Source: Steroidobacteraceae bacterium (GTDB lineage Bacteria; Pseudomonadota; Gammaproteobacteria; Steroidobacterales; Steroidobacteraceae). From it: DNA of 64,000 bases. The DNA lies in assembly GCA_025451845.1 (NCBI GenBank), contig JANWJS010000017.1, positions 62,001-126,000 of the forward strand, given 5' to 3'. Under the pieces are notes generated by a model that was not told the DNA's origin, ran no database searches, and worked only from the letters and a program-made list of their open reading frames with translations. The position numbers and the translations under genes are program-made. Within the stretch, counting starts at the first letter, position 1; every line of letters begins with the position of its first letter. Positions 1-9,945 of the stretch are shown here, piece after piece.

Positions 1-1
1 T

Positions 2-613
2 TACATGCGCTGGAGCGGCTACCAGGCGCCCATTTTCGACGATTCCATCTGTCCGACGACTTTCAACGCCAACTTCGGCACCGCCCGCATCTACGGCGCG
101 GAGACCAACGTGGCCTATCGGGTCATCGAGGGCCTGACTCTGCAGGCCACGGCCAACTACAACGATTCGCGGCTCATCAGCGTGCAGCCGGATTTCTCCG
201 GCGTGCTCACCCAGATGATCGTCCCGAACGAGACGCTGCCGTTCGTCCCCTATTTCAGCTACAGCGCGAACGTGCGTTACGAGAAATCACTCGGGGCGAC
301 GCTGAGCGGCTTCCTCGAGTACGACATCTCGCACAAGGGCGACAGGTGGAGCGACCTGCGCGCGCTCGCCAATCCCGCGCTCGGCAGCAAGGCGGGCTCG
401 GCGCGCGTGCTGGAGCCCGAATACAACATCTCGGATGTGCGCTTCGGCGTCGAGGGTCAGGACGGTGCCTGGACACTGGAGGGCTATGTCACCAACCTGT
501 GGGATACCAACGCGATCGTCCTGGTCAATACGGGCAACTACGATCGCCGCGAGACGACGAACGAGCCGCGCGTGATCGGACTGCACGTCAGCTACAACTT
601 CAAGGGGAAATGA
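2..613 (+). CDS. TonB-dependent receptor, C-terminal part (gene starts before the window)
   Basis: The reading frame is open from the first bases of the window to a TGA at 611-613, so only about 203 C-terminal residues are present. They look like the last strands of an outer-membrane beta-barrel: alternating aromatic and hydrophobic stretches such as TLQATANYND and FGVEGQDGAWTLEGYVTNLW, then RVIGLHVSYNF close to the end, as in TonB-dependent receptors. The plug and TonB box lie outside the window, so the substrate is unknown. A TPR-sulfotransferase follows, convergent, the same kind of neighbour as the complete receptor at 25151-27907. The ATG at position 5 is internal, not a start. Confidence 0.85.
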   Translation, partial: YMRWSGYQAPIFDDSICPTTFNANFGTARIYGAETNVAYRVIEGLTLQATANYNDSRLISVQPDFSGVLTQMIVPNETLPFVPYFSYSANVRYEKSLGATLSGFLEYDISHKGDRWSDLRALANPALGSKAGSARVLEPEYNISDVRFGVEGQDGAWTLEGYVTNLWDTNAIVLVNTGNYDRRETTNEPRVIGLHVSYNFKGK

Positions 614-628
614 TGGAAACGGCGATCC

Positions 629-735
629 AGGCACAAGGAAGTGCCCGGCCGGCGCAGGTGGCCGAGTCTCGGGCAAAAACCACGCTTTTTGCCCGAGACG
701 GCGCTGGGCCGGGCAGGCTGCCCGGATCCAGCGCT
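629..735 (-). repeat. Structured dispersed repeat A, copy 1
   Basis: About 106 bp, read on the minus strand, starting directly at the stop codon of the sulfotransferase gene. It matches the repeats at 21804-21909 and 47691-47796. Its core is a near-perfect hairpin: arms GTCTCGGGCAAAAA and TTTTTGCCCGAGAC around a six-base loop. Outer pairing GCGCTGG/CCAGCGC and a GGCAC/GTGCC pair flank it. The position between convergent genes suggests a transcription terminator or REP-like element. No transposase is linked. Confidence 0.75.
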
Positions 736-2725
736 ATTGCGAGAAGCGCGCGAGGCAATCGCCGAGGGCGGCTCTGAGCGGCTCGAGCTCGCCGGCGAAG
801 TGTTTCCAGTAGCCCACTCCGGAGGCGTAGAGGGGCTGGCGCACCTGCTCGCTGCTCGCCGTGCGCACGGGGCGGCGATTCTCGTGGAAGTTGAGGGTTG
901 CAGCCTCGAACGGCAGTCCGCAAAAATCGAGAAGATGCCGGACGGTATCCTGCGGATCGCGGATCAGCTGCTCGTATTGCAGGTGCATCACCCTGCCGGG
1001 CAGCACCGTGTCCCAGTGGTCCATCAGGCAGAGATAGCAGCGGTAATAGCGCCCGAGATCCTCCAGGTCGTAGCTGAAGGACTGACCCTGGGCGAAGTAC
1101 TGCTTGTAGTTGCTGAGGCAGGCATCCATGGGGTGCCGGCGGACATCGACGATGGCGGCGTTCGGCAATATGGCGTGAATCAGGCCGACGTGGCTGAAGT
1201 TGTTGGGCATCTTGTCGATGAAGCGGGGCCGGCCCGCGCGTACGGCGCGGGTGTCCTCGATGTAGCGCCGCCCGAGCTCTTCGAGCTCGGCTGCCGAGAG
1301 GGCACGCACGGTTTCCGGGTAGCCGTCCCGGTCGGCGCCGCGATGGTCGAGCTCGCGCACCTGCGCCGGGATGTTGTGCAGCTCCATCGTGCCCTCGACC
1401 TGGGAATGACTGGCGAGGATCTGCTCGACGAGCGTCGAGCCGGATCGGGGCAGTCCCACGATGAAGATGGGCGCGGAATCCGGATGACCGCCCGGTGTTC
1501 GCGCCCGGAAGAATTCGGGGTCATAGCAGGCGGCGATGCGCCGGGATTTGTCCTCGAAGGTGGCGATCGAGAAGGGGGAGGTCCGCTTGCGCAGCGTATT
1601 GCCGGCGGCATAGTGGCTGAACGCTGCGCAGTAGCTGCCGCGCTGCTCCAGGGCACGCGCGATCGCAAAATGCAGCTGCGCCGGGTCGGTGCTGGCCGCC
1701 GGCGATGCCAGCAGATCCTGCATGGCCGCGAGCTCCGCATCGCTGAAGCGATAGTTCTTGAGATCCGCGAGGCTCCAGTACGCTTCCGCGTATTGCGGGT
1801 CCAGCCGCAGGCACTCCCGATAGGCGTCCTCACACTGCGCCCGCCGGCCCAGCGTCTTGTTGATGTGCCCGATGGCGAGTCGGAATGCCGCCTGCAAGGG
1901 ATCGAGGCGAGAGGCTTGCTCGTAGGCCGACAGCGCCTCTTGCTGACGCAACAGCCGAACGCATACCGACCCCAATGCCGCCCAGTTCTGCGGGTTCTCC
2001 GGCTCGAGCTGCAGAAGCTCCCGGAACGTCTGTTCCGCCTCGCTCAAGCGCTCCGCCGCCAGCAGGGTGTGACCCCACGCGCGCCCGACGAGGGGGTGGT
2101 GGGCGGAATGCTTGCGGGCATGGCACAGCAGTCGCTCGGCATCCTTTGTATTCCCAGACCTGATGGCCACGGCGGCGAGGCCGGCGAGCGCGGCCAGGTG
2201 ACTCGCGTCGCTCTTCAGGACGTCGCGGAAGATCCCTTCGGAGGAACGATAGTCGCGGCCGGCGAGTGCGGCCGTCGCCTGCTCGATACGCTGGCGCTGC
2301 GGATCGAGCAGGCGCGCCTGCTCGAAGGCGAAGCGCGCATCCCCGAGCCTTCCCAGACCTACGAGGACATCGCCATAGGCGAGCCAGGCCGCCTCCAGCG
2401 ACGGCCTTTCCTGCAGTACCTGTCGCAGCTGCGCGCGCGCTGCCTCGAGCCGTCCATCCTGACGATACGCCCGTGCGAGGTCGACACGCGCGTGCGCGAA
2501 TCCGGGCGCATCGGCGACGACACGCTCGAGGATCTCCAGGGCGGGAGCCAGTTTCCCCTGCGACAGCAGCGCCACCCCGAGCAGATGCAGACTGTTGATT
2601 TCCCCCGGGCTGGCAAGTTGGATCTCGCGCAGCTGACGTTCCGCGGTTGCGAAGCGCCCGATCCGCACGGCTTCGAGCGCCCGCCCATATGCGGTGCGCA
2701 GATCCGCTTTACTCTGCTGCGACAC
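734..2725 (-). CDS. TPR-repeat sulfotransferase
   Basis: 663 residues from a GTG start at 2725, chosen because TPR-like sequence begins right after it (VSQQSKADLRTAYGRAL) and the upstream part of the frame is arginine-rich and not protein-like. The N-terminal ~400 residues are tandem tetratricopeptide repeats (for example LHLLGVALLSQGKLAPALEI). The C-terminal ~250 residues are a sulfotransferase of the PF13469 type: a 5'-phosphosulfate loop PIFIVGLPRSGSTLVEQ, then FIDKMPNNFSHVGLIH and the 3'-phosphate region DVRRHPMDACLSNYKQ. It probably moves sulfate from PAPS to an unknown acceptor. It is homologous to the genes at 27950 and 63499. No signal peptide is seen. Confidence 0.88.
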   Translation of the reverse strand: MSQQSKADLRTAYGRALEAVRIGRFATAERQLREIQLASPGEINSLHLLGVALLSQGKLAPALEILERVVADAPGFAHARVDLARAYRQDGRLEAARAQLRQVLQERPSLEAAWLAYGDVLVGLGRLGDARFAFEQARLLDPQRQRIEQATAALAGRDYRSSEGIFRDVLKSDASHLAALAGLAAVAIRSGNTKDAERLLCHARKHSAHHPLVGRAWGHTLLAAERLSEAEQTFRELLQLEPENPQNWAALGSVCVRLLRQQEALSAYEQASRLDPLQAAFRLAIGHINKTLGRRAQCEDAYRECLRLDPQYAEAYWSLADLKNYRFSDAELAAMQDLLASPAASTDPAQLHFAIARALEQRGSYCAAFSHYAAGNTLRKRTSPFSIATFEDKSRRIAACYDPEFFRARTPGGHPDSAPIFIVGLPRSGSTLVEQILASHSQVEGTMELHNIPAQVRELDHRGADRDGYPETVRALSAAELEELGRRYIEDTRAVRAGRPRFIDKMPNNFSHVGLIHAILPNAAIVDVRRHPMDACLSNYKQYFAQGQSFSYDLEDLGRYYRCYLCLMDHWDTVLPGRVMHLQYEQLIRDPQDTVRHLLDFCGLPFEAATLNFHENRRPVRTASSEQVRQPLYASGVGYWKHFAGELEPLRAALGDCLARFSQ

Positions 2726-2775
2726 GAGATCATTGTAGTTGCCTCGGCGGTGGCTTGCTACGAGCCTGTGACTCC

Positions 2776-4242
2776 GTGAGATACGCTCATCTGACAGCCG
2801 CACTGCTCGCAACTTCGGCCGCGGCCCTCTGCGGGCTTTGCACCGCACACGCCGGGAACCCGAATCCATTCGCGTCCGGCGGCGCTCTGCGCTGCACCGC
2901 CGACCCGAAAGCCGCCACGACCGTTCCCGGCTGGACCATTGTCTCGGGCAGTCCGGCGCTACGCTGCGGCGGCGCATTGCCGGCGATCTGGCCCTCGCGA
3001 TTGACGCCGCGGGTCGCCATCGCCAGCGGCCCGTACGGGCCGAGCGTTCTCGAGCGACTGCTGCCGCTCCAGGCCGTGGCTTCCCCAGAGCGGCGCTTCA
3101 CCCTCTCCGCAGTGTTCGGCGCTTTCGGCCGGGGGTCACAGCGCGCAGTTCTCGTGGGGAAGTTCCGCGGCGCGTCCGGTCAGCAGCTGGGCACGGCGGT
3201 CGTGCTGCGGGGGCCGCCGGCTCTCACCCGCAAGCTCCCCGTGCGCTTCGAGCCGCACGGCCTTGTCGGGCATATCCCGTCGGGCGCGGTCGAGATGGAG
3301 CTGCGCCTCGAGTTGGGTGGCAGGACCGCAGTGGCGAGGAGTTATATTGCCGCGATACGGCTCGAGACCGCTCCGCCCATGGGGTTCCCGGCGCCGGCTC
3401 CGCCGCCGGCGCGGGTGCCGCGTTTCGATCATGTGTTCCTGATCATGATGGAGAACACCGACTACGGCCAGGTCGTCGGCGACACGAAGAATGCGCCTTT
3501 CATCAATTCCCTGGCGGCTCGCGGCACATTGCTGGCGAATTACCAGGCTGTCTATCACCCGAGCGATCAGAACTATCTCGCCATCGCGGGCGGGGACACG
3601 TTCGTGCGCGGTGGCGTGTATTTCCCGAAGATCCACCTCGCGGCGCAGAACCTCGGCGATCTGCTGGAGGCCGCCGGCGAGAGCTGGAAGGCGTATCTCG
3701 AGGGGATGGGAACGCCGTGCAATGTAAGCACCCGATACGACAAGAATTTCGAGCCCGACGATGCGCCGTTCATCAATTTCAGCGACATTCAGGGCAGTCC
3801 GGGACGCTGCCGGGCGCATCTGGTCGATTTGAGTGAATGGTCCAGCGACCTGAAGGGCGCCGCGACCACCCCCGCTTTCGCGTGGCTCGCGGCCGACGAT
3901 TATGATGACGGTGAGATACCCGGCAACGGTTCGCCCAAGAGCCTGCGGGTGCAGGATACGTGGTTGCAACGGACGCTGGATCCGCTTTTTACCTCACCGG
4001 CGTGGCGCGAGCAGAGAAGCCTGCTCATCCTCACCTGGGACGAGTCCAACACGACCGTGAACAATCACATTGCGACGATCGTGGTCGGTTCGCGCGGGAC
4101 GGTCAAACCCGCGTACATCAGCCACAGGCGCTACGACAACTACAGCACGGCGCGCACCATCGAGGCGGCCCTTGGACTGCCGAGCATGACGAGCAATGAT
4201 GCCTACGCGCCGGCGCTGGACGACGCGTTCGTCCACAAGTGA
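2776..4242 (+). CDS. Secreted phosphoesterase / acid phosphatase-like protein
   Basis: 488 residues from a GTG at 2776, which puts a good signal peptide at the N-terminus (VRYAHLTAALLATSAAALCG, then a small-residue site near AHAG). It lies 50 bp from the divergent sulfotransferase start. After a poorly conserved ~200-residue N-terminal region comes a PF04185 phosphoesterase domain (AcpA / phospholipase C superfamily): FDHVFLIMMENTDYGQVVG, NAPFINSLAARG, SDQNYLAIAGGD and, near the end, LTWDESNTTVNNHIATIVVG. These segments carry the expected metal and nucleophile positions. Export to the periplasm or beyond is inferred. The natural substrate is unknown; a phosphomonoester such as phosphocholine would fit the neighbourhood but is not shown. 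Confidence 0.8.
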   Translation: MRYAHLTAALLATSAAALCGLCTAHAGNPNPFASGGALRCTADPKAATTVPGWTIVSGSPALRCGGALPAIWPSRLTPRVAIASGPYGPSVLERLLPLQAVASPERRFTLSAVFGAFGRGSQRAVLVGKFRGASGQQLGTAVVLRGPPALTRKLPVRFEPHGLVGHIPSGAVEMELRLELGGRTAVARSYIAAIRLETAPPMGFPAPAPPPARVPRFDHVFLIMMENTDYGQVVGDTKNAPFINSLAARGTLLANYQAVYHPSDQNYLAIAGGDTFVRGGVYFPKIHLAAQNLGDLLEAAGESWKAYLEGMGTPCNVSTRYDKNFEPDDAPFINFSDIQGSPGRCRAHLVDLSEWSSDLKGAATTPAFAWLAADDYDDGEIPGNGSPKSLRVQDTWLQRTLDPLFTSPAWREQRSLLILTWDESNTTVNNHIATIVVGSRGTVKPAYISHRRYDNYSTARTIEAALGLPSMTSNDAYAPALDDAFVHK

Positions 4243-4277
4243 TGCGGGGCCGCCTCGCGACGGGCGGGCGATGCGGC

Positions 4278-5231
4278 CTATTTCAGCACGACGGTCGTGC
4301 TGCCGTTGCGAAACACGCGCCGCTCGGCATGCCACTTGATAGCACGATTGAGCACGAGGGCCTCGAGCTCGCTGCCGACGACCGTCAGGTCGTCGGGCGA
4401 CTGGGTGTGATCGACCCGCGAGACCTCCTGCTCGATGATCGGCCCTTCATCGAGATCGGTCGTGACGTAGTGCGCCGTGGCGCCGATCAGCTTCACTCCC
4501 CGCGTGTGCGCCTGATGGTACGGTTTGGCGCCCTTGAAGCCGGGCAGGAAAGAATGATGGATGTTGATGGCGCGGCCCTCGAAGTACCGGCACGCCTCCG
4601 GCGTGAGGACCTGCATGTAGCGCGCCAGCACGAGAATCTCGGCTTCCACGCGCTCGAACAACTCCATGAGTCGCCGCTCCTGCTCCGGCTTGCGCCCGTC
4701 GATGATCGGCAGGTAGTGATAGGGCACCCCGTGCCACTCGGCGAGGCTGCGCATGTCCTGGTGGTTCGACACCACGGCCACCACCTCGATGGGCAGCGTG
4801 CGGGTGCTCCAACGGTGCAGGATGCTATTGAGGCAATGGCCCTGGCGTGAGACGACGATCAGGGCGCGGCAGCGGCGCACTTCATTGAAGCGCCACTCCA
4901 TTTGGAACCGTTTGCCGACGGCCTCCGTGAACTTGCGATCGAGCTCCTGCACCGGCGGCATGCCCTGACCGTTATCGTGGAAGACCGTGCGCATGAACGA
5001 CGTCCCGGTGTATGGGTCGTCATAATGCTGAGCCTCGGCAATCGTCGCATGGTGTGCGGCCAGGAACCCTGCGATTCCGGCTACGATTCCCGTCGTGTCC
5101 GGGCATCGGGTGGTGAGGATGTAAAGGGGCGGAGCGCTGGAGCTGCGCTGCACCGCGGGAGCGGTCTCTGCGGCCGGTCCCTCTCCTTTGCGGACAGGGG
5201 GGGCCGTCGATTCTTCGAGAGCAGTGGGCAT
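4278..5231 (-). CDS. purU: Formyltetrahydrofolate deformylase
   Basis: 317 residues from an ATG at 5231. An N-terminal ACT domain (about residues 35-115, PPLYILTTRCPDTTGIVAG) precedes a formyltransferase-fold hydrolase domain with RALIVVSRQGHCLNSIL, NIHHSFLPGFKGAKPY (Asn223, His225) and TTDLDEGPII (Asp261), the Asn-His-Asp triad of the family. It hydrolyses 10-formyl-THF to formate and THF. In this window it can be the non-energy-conserving exit for methyl carbon, next to the ATP-yielding fhs. It is divergent from the MttB/folD/fhs operon over a 241-bp gap. The first ~30 residues are a low-complexity extension not usual in PurU. Confidence 0.93.
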   Translation of the reverse strand: MPTALEESTAPPVRKGEGPAAETAPAVQRSSSAPPLYILTTRCPDTTGIVAGIAGFLAAHHATIAEAQHYDDPYTGTSFMRTVFHDNGQGMPPVQELDRKFTEAVGKRFQMEWRFNEVRRCRALIVVSRQGHCLNSILHRWSTRTLPIEVVAVVSNHQDMRSLAEWHGVPYHYLPIIDGRKPEQERRLMELFERVEAEILVLARYMQVLTPEACRYFEGRAINIHHSFLPGFKGAKPYHQAHTRGVKLIGATAHYVTTDLDEGPIIEQEVSRVDHTQSPDDLTVVGSELEALVLNRAIKWHAERRVFRNGSTTVVLK

Positions 5232-5472
5232 ATGTGCTCGGTCGTCAGCGCACGCGGCGCGGCGATGAGGGTCCTCTGGCCTTTGCAAGCATGGTACCGG
5301 CGGATGGCAGCCGGGGAGGGTGCATTTTCGACCTGGGCGTGTCCGAACGCGACCGGCGCGCGCCCGGACGCATCTCGGCAAGTAGATGGCGCAATTCGAT
5401 TAGCCGCTCGCCAAGCCGGCGCCCATACTTTGCGCAGCGCCGCCACGGCACACCCTATGACGCGGAGTCCCC
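5232..5472. promoter_or_regulatory. Divergent intergenic region, purU / MttB-folD-fhs operon
   Basis: 241 bp between two divergently transcribed units, so it must hold promoters for both. I could not pick a convincing sigma70 pair, operator or riboswitch. Confidence 0.4.
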
Positions 5473-7041
5473 ATGGACGAGCAGCCAGCCCAGACCCTTC
5501 GCTCTCGCCGTCCTAGCGGCCGGGAAGCGAAACGCGCCGCGCGCACGGCGCGCAGCCACTCTTCCGTCCCTTACATCACGCGCAACCTCCCGTATTACGA
5601 GGTGCTCGGCGCGGAAGGTCTCGAGCTGCTCGAGCACAATGCCGATACGATCCTAGAGGAGATCGGCATCGACTTCCGGGACGATCCCGAGACGCTGCAG
5701 ATCCTGCGTGATGCCGGCGCTGAAGTAAAAGGCGAGCGCGCTCGTTTTCCCCGCGGCATGTGCCGCACCCTGGTGAGGCGCTCGGCGCCCAGGGAGTTCG
5801 TGCAGCATGCGCGCAACCCTGCGCGCAGCGTCGTCATCGGCGGGGGCCGCACCGTCTTCGCGCCCGCTTACGGATCCCCTTTCATCCGCAGCCTCGACGA
5901 AGGCAGGCGCTACGCGCGCATCGAGGACTTCCGCAACTTCGTCAAGCTCACGTACTCGGCGACCTCCCTGCATCACTCGGGCGGGACGATCTGCGAGCCG
6001 GTAGACCTGCCGGTCAACAAGCGGCATTTCGACATGGTCTACAGCCACATGAAGTACAGCGACAAGCCGTACATGGGCTCGGTGACCCTGGCGGAGCGGG
6101 CGGCCGACACCGTCGAGATGACCCGGATCCTGTTCGGAGACCAGTACCTGGATCCGGCGACAGGGAAGCCGAAAACCTGTGTCATGAGCCTGATCAACGC
6201 CAACTCCCCGATGACGTGGGATGCGACGATGCTCGGTGCGTTGAAGACTTATGCGCGCGCGAACCAGGCGACGATCCTCACTCCGTTCATTCTCGCGGGG
6301 GCCATGTCGCCGGTCACGGTCGCGGGCACGGTCGCGCAGACCCTTGCCGAGGCGCTTGCCGGCATGACCGTCGCCCAGCTCGTCAATCCCGGCGCGCCCG
6401 TGGTGCTGGGCAGCTTTGCCTCCTCGCTCTCGATGCAATCCGGAGCGCCTACGTTCGGGACTCCCGAGCCTGCCCTGGTCCTCTACGTGATGGCGGCGCT
6501 CGCGCGCCGGCTGGGCGTGCCGTTCCGCTCCGGTGGGGCGCTGTGCGCCGCGAAGATCCCGGACGCGCAAGCCGCCTTCGAGTCGGCCAACACGCTGATG
6601 CCAACCTGCCTCGCGGGAGTCAACTTCGTGCTGCACACCGCCGGCTGGCTCGAAGGCGGACTCGCCATGGGTTACGAGAAGTTCATCATGGACGCCGACC
6701 AGGCGGGCATGGCGCATACCCTGCTGCAGGGCGTCGACCTGAGCGACAACGGCCAGGCGATGGATGCGATCCGCGAGGTCGGCCCGGGCAAGCATTTCCT
6801 CGGCTGCGCCCACACGCAGGCCAATTTCGAGACTGCGTTCTACCGCTCGCCGCTGGCCGACAACAACAGCTTCGAGCAGTGGCAGGCAGAGGGCGAGACG
6901 GACATGGCGCAGCGCGCCAATTCGCTGTGGAAGAAGCAGCTCGCGGAGTACGAGGCGCCGCCGCTCGATCCCGCGACCGACGAGGCGCTGCTCGACTACA
7001 TGGCCCGGCGCAAGGCCTCCTTCCCGGATTCGAACATCTAG
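5473..7041 (+). CDS. MttB-family (non-pyrrolysine) methylamine:corrinoid methyltransferase, paralog 1
   Basis: 522 residues, TIM-barrel trimethylamine methyltransferase family (PF06253). Recognisable parts are LEEIGIDFRDDPETLQILRDAG, ARIEDFRNFVKL, ILAGAMSPVTVAGTVAQTLAE, SGAPTFGTPEPALV, KIPDAQAAFESANTL and HTAGWLEGGLAMGYEKF. The frame runs without any in-frame amber codon to its TAG end, so this is a non-pyrrolysine member like MtgB (glycine betaine), MtpB (proline betaine) or MtcB (carnitine). It should transfer a methyl group from a quaternary amine to the Co(I) corrinoid protein. It is the first gene of an operon with folD four bases downstream. The first ~30 residues are basic and variable. 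Which amine it uses cannot be read from the sequence. Confidence 0.88.
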   Translation: MDEQPAQTLRSRRPSGREAKRAARTARSHSSVPYITRNLPYYEVLGAEGLELLEHNADTILEEIGIDFRDDPETLQILRDAGAEVKGERARFPRGMCRTLVRRSAPREFVQHARNPARSVVIGGGRTVFAPAYGSPFIRSLDEGRRYARIEDFRNFVKLTYSATSLHHSGGTICEPVDLPVNKRHFDMVYSHMKYSDKPYMGSVTLAERAADTVEMTRILFGDQYLDPATGKPKTCVMSLINANSPMTWDATMLGALKTYARANQATILTPFILAGAMSPVTVAGTVAQTLAEALAGMTVAQLVNPGAPVVLGSFASSLSMQSGAPTFGTPEPALVLYVMAALARRLGVPFRSGGALCAAKIPDAQAAFESANTLMPTCLAGVNFVLHTAGWLEGGLAMGYEKFIMDADQAGMAHTLLQGVDLSDNGQAMDAIREVGPGKHFLGCAHTQANFETAFYRSPLADNNSFEQWQAEGETDMAQRANSLWKKQLAEYEAPPLDPATDEALLDYMARRKASFPDSNI

Positions 7042-7045
7042 CCTC

Positions 7046-7918
7046 GTGAGCGCTGCGGCGATCCTCCTCGACGGCAAGACCGTTGCCGGCAAAGTGCGCG
7101 GTGAGGTCGCGGCGCGCGCCGCGGAGCTCACCGGCAGGTTGGGCCGCCAGCCCGGGCTCGCCGTGGTGCAGGTGGGAGAGGATCCCGCCTCCAGCATCTA
7201 TGTGCGCAACAAGCGCAAAGCCGCCGCCGAGGCCGGTATCGCCTCTTTCGCCTATGACCTGCCGGCGGTCACGATTGACTCGGACCTGTTCGCGCTCGTC
7301 GAGCGGCTCAACCGCGACGAGCGGGTGGACGGCATTCTGGTGCAGTTCCCGCTGCCCAAAAGGCTCGATGCGACCCGTGTCATGGATGCGATCGACCCGA
7401 GCAAGGACGTCGACGGCTTTCACGCGGTCAACACGGGCCTGCTGGCGCAGAAGCGCCCGGCTTTGCGCGCCTGCACGCCGCATGGCGTCATTCGCCTTGC
7501 CGCGGAGTACGGCATCGCACTGCGGGGCCTGCGGGCGACCGTGGTCGGAGCCTCCAACATCGTCGGGCGCCCGATGGCACTCGAGCTGCTGCTGGCGGGA
7601 GCGACCGTGACGGTCTGCCACACCGGCACCCGCGACGTGGAGGCAGAGGTAGCGCGCGCGGAACTGGTCGTCGCGGCAGTGGGCAAGCCGCACTTCATCC
7701 CTGGCGACTGGATCAGACCCGGCGCTGCGGTTTTCGACGTAGGTATCAATCGCGACGCCAACGGCAGGATGGTGGGCGACGTCGAATATGACCGAGCCGT
7801 CGTGCGCGCGGGCTGGATCACTCCCGTGCCGGGCGGCCTGGGTCCCATGACGATCGCGATGCTGCTGTCGAACACGGTAGAAGCGGCGTCCCGAAGATTG
7901 GAGGCGCGGCGCGGGTGA
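7046..7918 (+). CDS. folD: Methylene-THF dehydrogenase / methenyl-THF cyclohydrolase
   Basis: 290 residues from a GTG at 7046, four bases after the MttB stop; this gives the usual FolD length and N-terminus (AAILLDGKTVAGKVRGEV). Signatures: VQVGEDPASSIYVRNK with Tyr52 and Lys56 of the active site, DGILVQFPLP, DPSKDVDGFH, the NADP-binding VVGASNIVGRPMALELLL, and PVPGGLGPMTIAMLL. It oxidises 5,10-methylene-THF to 10-formyl-THF. In this operon it continues the oxidation of methyl groups made available by MttB and MetF. It overlaps the next gene by four bases (GTGA), implying translational coupling. Confidence 0.96.
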   Translation: MSAAAILLDGKTVAGKVRGEVAARAAELTGRLGRQPGLAVVQVGEDPASSIYVRNKRKAAAEAGIASFAYDLPAVTIDSDLFALVERLNRDERVDGILVQFPLPKRLDATRVMDAIDPSKDVDGFHAVNTGLLAQKRPALRACTPHGVIRLAAEYGIALRGLRATVVGASNIVGRPMALELLLAGATVTVCHTGTRDVEAEVARAELVVAAVGKPHFIPGDWIRPGAAVFDVGINRDANGRMVGDVEYDRAVVRAGWITPVPGGLGPMTIAMLLSNTVEAASRRLEARRG

Positions 7919-9945
7919 GCGGGGAGGTCTGGATCGGACTCGATACGGGCGGCACCTACACGGATGCGGTGGCGTTGGACGGCGGGCGTCACGTCATCGC
8001 TAGCGCCAAGGCACTCACCACACACTGGGATCTGTCGGTGGGGCTCGGAGGAGCGCTGCGCTCCGTTCTGCAGGCCCTGCCTGGGGGCGCCCGCCAGCGC
8101 ATCTCTCTCGTTTCCGTTTCGACGACGCTGGCGACCAACGCGGTCGTCGAGAACCGCTTCAGTCCGATCTGCGCGATCCTCGTGGGCTTCAATGACCGTA
8201 TGGCTGCAGAGACGGGCATCGAGAAGCAGCTGGGCGGCATTGTCGTGCGCGTGCCCGGGGGACATGACCCGACCGGTGTGGAAGAGCAGCCGCTCGATGA
8301 GGCGGCGATCGAGGCGGCGGTACGGGATTTCGGGCCGCGGGTCGAGGCGTTCGCCGTCGCGGCACAGTTCTCAGTGCGCAATGCGGAGCATGAGCTGCGC
8401 GTGCGCGAGCGCATTCGGGCGCTGTGCGGCAAACCGGTGACCTGCAGTCACGAGCTGAGCGCGCAGTTGAATGCTCCCAAGCGGGCGCTGACTGCGGCGC
8501 TCAATGCGCGCCTGGTGCCGCACATTCGGCATTTGATCGACGCGGTGAGCCGGACGCTCGAGCGCGAGGCGGTGGGTGCTCCGTTGATGGTCGTGAAGGG
8601 TGATGGAACCCTGATGCGGGCGAGCGTCGCCATCGACTATCCGATCGAGACGGTGCTCTCGGGGCCTGCGGCAAGCGTCGTAGGGGCGGCCTTCCTCACT
8701 GGTCTCGAGAATTTTGCGGTCGCCGACATGGGCGGGACGACCACCGACGTAGCGATCATCATCGACGGGCGTCCGGTGGTGCGTGCCGATGGCGCTGTGA
8801 TCGGCGGCTGGCGGACGATGGTCCAAGCCATCGACGTTCACACCAGCGGTCTCGGCGGGGACAGCGAGGTACATTTCGATCGGGAAGGCCACCTCAAAGT
8901 GGGCCCGCGCCGAGTGCTTCCGCTGAGCTTACTCGCGCATCAATTCCCCGAGGTGTTGGCGCAGCTCACGCAGCTCGCCACGGCCGAGCGTCTGCCGTTG
9001 TTTGCCGGGCAGTTCGGCCACCGCAATCCCGGCCGCGAGGCGGGCCCTGATCTCGATCGGTTGGAGCTGCGGGTCTGGGAGGCGCTGGATACGACCCCGC
9101 GACGGCTCGACCAGGTCGCGCACACCCAGCAGGGCGTCGAGGCGCTGCGCCGGCTGGTGGACCGCGGGCTGGCAACTCTCGCCGGATTCACGCCGAGCGA
9201 TGCGCTGCACGTGCTCGGCCGCCAGAGCGGCTGGAGGCTGGATGCGGCCCGGTGCGGTGCCGCCATCCTCGCCACCGAGGAGCGTAACGTGACCGCGCGC
9301 AAGGGCAAGGAGAGCCCCGAGGCGCTGTCCGGCCGTGTCTACGAGCTCGTACTGCGTCAGGCGGCGCGCGTGGTGTTGGAGAGCGCGCTGGCGCAAGACC
9401 CCGGAGTCGAGCCCCACAATGGACGTTGGGGACCGCTGGGCATCCTGATCGATCGTGCGGTGGCGGGCCGCCCGGTCTCGCGACTCCTCGACGCGCAGCC
9501 GCGCCTGGCGACTGCGCTGGTGGCGATCGGTGCTCCCGCCGCGGCGTTCTATCCCGAGGTCGCGCGCCGCCTGGGCGCGCAGCTGGTCGTTCCCGAGCAT
9601 GCAGCCGTGTGCAATGCGGTGGGCGCGGTCGTCGGCGTGGTGTCTGAGACGGTCGATATCCTGGTGAATCAGCCCCAGTGGAAGCTCTTTCGGGTGCACG
9701 ACCCGGCCGGTATCCGCGATTTTGCCGAGCCGCAAGAGGCGATCGCGGCGGCGCAGGATGTCGCGCGTGAGCTGGCGCTTGCGGCTGCGCGGCGCGCCGG
9801 CGCAGCCGACCCGCACGTGGAGACGATCGTCACCGAGCGTCGCGCTTCGTCCAGTTCCGGCGATGCCTATCTTGCCGAGGCTACCGTCCGTGCCCGCGCG
9901 ACGGGCCGGCCGGCGACGGGCGCTCCCGCGCCCGAAGCGCTCTGA
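7915..9945 (+). CDS. Hydantoinase/oxoprolinase-family protein (HyuA-like)
   Basis: 676 residues from a GTG overlapping the folD stop. It has the ASKHA ATPase fold of the hydantoinase A / 5-oxoprolinase family: [16 protein letters not shown] (residues 6-21, phosphate-1 loop), [13 protein letters not shown] (about 70-82), [10 protein letters not shown] (249-258) and [13 protein letters not shown] (270-282, phosphate-2 loop). HyuA-type proteins normally act with a HyuB partner in ATP-dependent amide-ring opening; no hyuB is present here. Its place between folD and fhs suggests a role in one-carbon or methylamine metabolism, but this is inference. One ~40-residue region near 340-400 looks poorly conserved. 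I do not assign a reaction. Confidence 0.8.
   Translation: MSGEVWIGLDTGGTYTDAVALDGGRHVIASAKALTTHWDLSVGLGGALRSVLQALPGGARQRISLVSVSTTLATNAVVENRFSPICAILVGFNDRMAAETGIEKQLGGIVVRVPGGHDPTGVEEQPLDEAAIEAAVRDFGPRVEAFAVAAQFSVRNAEHELRVRERIRALCGKPVTCSHELSAQLNAPKRALTAALNARLVPHIRHLIDAVSRTLEREAVGAPLMVVKGDGTLMRASVAIDYPIETVLSGPAASVVGAAFLTGLENFAVADMGGTTTDVAIIIDGRPVVRADGAVIGGWRTMVQAIDVHTSGLGGDSEVHFDREGHLKVGPRRVLPLSLLAHQFPEVLAQLTQLATAERLPLFAGQFGHRNPGREAGPDLDRLELRVWEALDTTPRRLDQVAHTQQGVEALRRLVDRGLATLAGFTPSDALHVLGRQSGWRLDAARCGAAILATEERNVTARKGKESPEALSGRVYELVLRQAARVVLESALAQDPGVEPHNGRWGPLGILIDRAVAGRPVSRLLDAQPRLATALVAIGAPAAAFYPEVARRLGAQLVVPEHAAVCNAVGAVVGVVSETVDILVNQPQWKLFRVHDPAGIRDFAEPQEAIAAAQDVARELALAAARRAGAADPHVETIVTERRASSSSGDAYLAEATVRARATGRPATGAPAPEAL

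Noticed and set aside
641-2779. Long open frame opposite the TPR-sulfotransferase
   Set aside because: It is the antisense shadow of a convincing sulfotransferase gene in G+C-rich DNA and has no recognisable domain.
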